From the NCBI GenBank assembly GCA_019411205.1, contig DXRF01000185.1:1-6477 (forward strand): DNA of 6,477 nt, written 5' to 3'. How positions within the stretch are numbered: position 1 is the stretch's first letter; each line of letters opens with the position of its first letter. Positions 5,780-6,477 of this stretch are shown in pieces. The stretch comes from Parabacteroides sp. (lineage in GTDB: Bacteria > Bacteroidota > Bacteroidia > Bacteroidales > Tannerellaceae). A program made the position numbers and the translations under genes. The notes beneath the pieces were generated by a model, which saw only the letters and a program-made list of their open reading frames with translations, had not been told where the DNA came from and did not search any database.

Positions 5780-6477
5780 ATGAATATGAAAGTGATATCT
5801 GTTATACATGATGAGTTCAAGACGATTGCCGGCAGTTATGCTATCCTACTCGTACTGATGGGCGGTATTTTTGTCTACGGCTTGCTCTACAATTATATGT
5901 ACGCTCCCGACTTGGTCCGTAAAGTTCCGGTTGCCGTTGTCGATCATTCCCATAGCGAATTGGGCCGCCACTACGTCCGCTTGCTTGATGCCACCCCGCA
6001 GGTCAATGTTGTGACTACTGCTACCGGTTATCCGGAGGCTCAGGATATGATGAAGTCAGGCCAAGTGGCTGGTATTCTCTACTTACCGGACGACTTCGAA
6101 GATCGTGTTGCCCGTGGTGAAGAGTCTGTTTTCATCATGTACGAGACAACAAGTGCTTTCCTTTACTACCTTGCCATGCAGGAAGCTTCGGCCGCCTCCA
6201 TGTTGGCACTGAACGATGATTACCGGCCGGAGATGTTGGTGTTCCTTCCTCAGGAAGCTACCCCGAAGCTAGTCTCAGCCCAGGCTGTAGAAGTGGTCGG
6301 GACTGCTCTCTACAACCCGACCGAGGGATATGGAACTTACCTGATTCCTTCGGTTCTGGTCGTGATCATCTTCCAGACGTTGATGATGGTGATCGCTATG
6401 ATTAGTGGCGATGAACGGCATAGCGGCTCGATTGTCCGTTTTGCCGGCAATCCTGTGAACCTCTCTTGGGGACGGAT
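5780..6477 (+). CDS. ABC-2 type transporter permease, second of a pair, 3' end outside the window
   Basis: This is the next gene of the export operon, starting at ATG 5780, 10 bp after the previous stop codon and following a run of seven A residues (5768-5774). A second in-frame ATG lies at 5786. The 232 visible residues show the same plan as its neighbour: a first membrane helix at about 18-38, then an extracytoplasmic domain opening with VPVAVVDHSHSELGR (49-63), parallel to IPVGIVDKDNTSMSR in the preceding protein. Further matches are GILYLPDDFEDRVARGE (98-114) and the YLIPSVLVVIIFQTLMMV helix (187-204), followed by GDERHSGS (210-217). The rest of the membrane domain lies beyond the right edge. 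The two are paralogues with limited identity, so a heterodimeric channel is the likely product, as with YbhS and YbhR of E. coli. No ribosome-binding sequence stands out. Confidence 0.9.
   Translation, partial: MNMKVISVIHDEFKTIAGSYAILLVLMGGIFVYGLLYNYMYAPDLVRKVPVAVVDHSHSELGRHYVRLLDATPQVNVVTTATGYPEAQDMMKSGQVAGILYLPDDFEDRVARGEESVFIMYETTSAFLYYLAMQEASAASMLALNDDYRPEMLVFLPQEATPKLVSAQAVEVVGTALYNPTEGYGTYLIPSVLVVIIFQTLMMVIAMISGDERHSGSIVRFAGNPVNLSWGR

Noticed and set aside
5253..5783. Open frame of 176 codons on the + strand in another reading frame
   Set aside because: Shifted shadow of the first permease; cysteine- and arginine-rich irregular composition, and the permease frame fully explains the region.

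Overview
The window looks like chromosomal DNA from a Bacteroidales bacterium (Bacteroides or Parabacteroides type). The evidence is AT-rich intergenic DNA around moderately GC-balanced genes, few Shine-Dalgarno sequences, a good match to the Bacteroides -7 promoter element (TAnnTTTG) before the second gene, and gene families I recognise from that order: an FHA protein of a Bacteroides type and a TolC/HlyD/ABC-2/ABC-2 export operon. The genus is inference. All recognisable genes are on the + strand.

Layout: (1) 1-416 is the 3' part of an FHA-domain gene cut by the left edge. (2) 417-838 is a gap of about 420 bp with no convincing gene; its right end holds the likely promoter of the next gene. 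(3) 839-2044 encodes a 401-residue MFS exporter closely matching Fsr (fosmidomycin resistance family). (4) 2045-2119 is a short intergenic region dense in symmetry: a 14-bp GC-rich palindrome, then a perfect 16-bp inverted repeat whose right arm contains the start codon of the next gene. (5) 2120 to the right edge is a tightly packed export operon: TolC-type outer-membrane channel, HlyD-type periplasmic adaptor, and two different ABC-2 type permeases, the second cut by the right edge.

The last four genes together describe a tripartite envelope-spanning exporter: a probable heterodimer of ABC-2 permeases in the inner membrane, an anchored adaptor with a coiled-coil hairpin, and an outer-membrane channel. 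No ATPase and no transcriptional regulator lie in the visible part; either could lie to the right of the window or elsewhere. Fsr is a separate proton-driven pump next door and may or may not share regulation with the operon.

I see no wholly new system. The best candidates for a second look are the inverted repeat over the tolC-like start codon, the absence of an ATPase from the visible operon, the tandem AT-rich 14-mers that create a stop/start overlap between the adaptor and first permease genes, and the FHA domain with altered phosphothreonine-contact positions.
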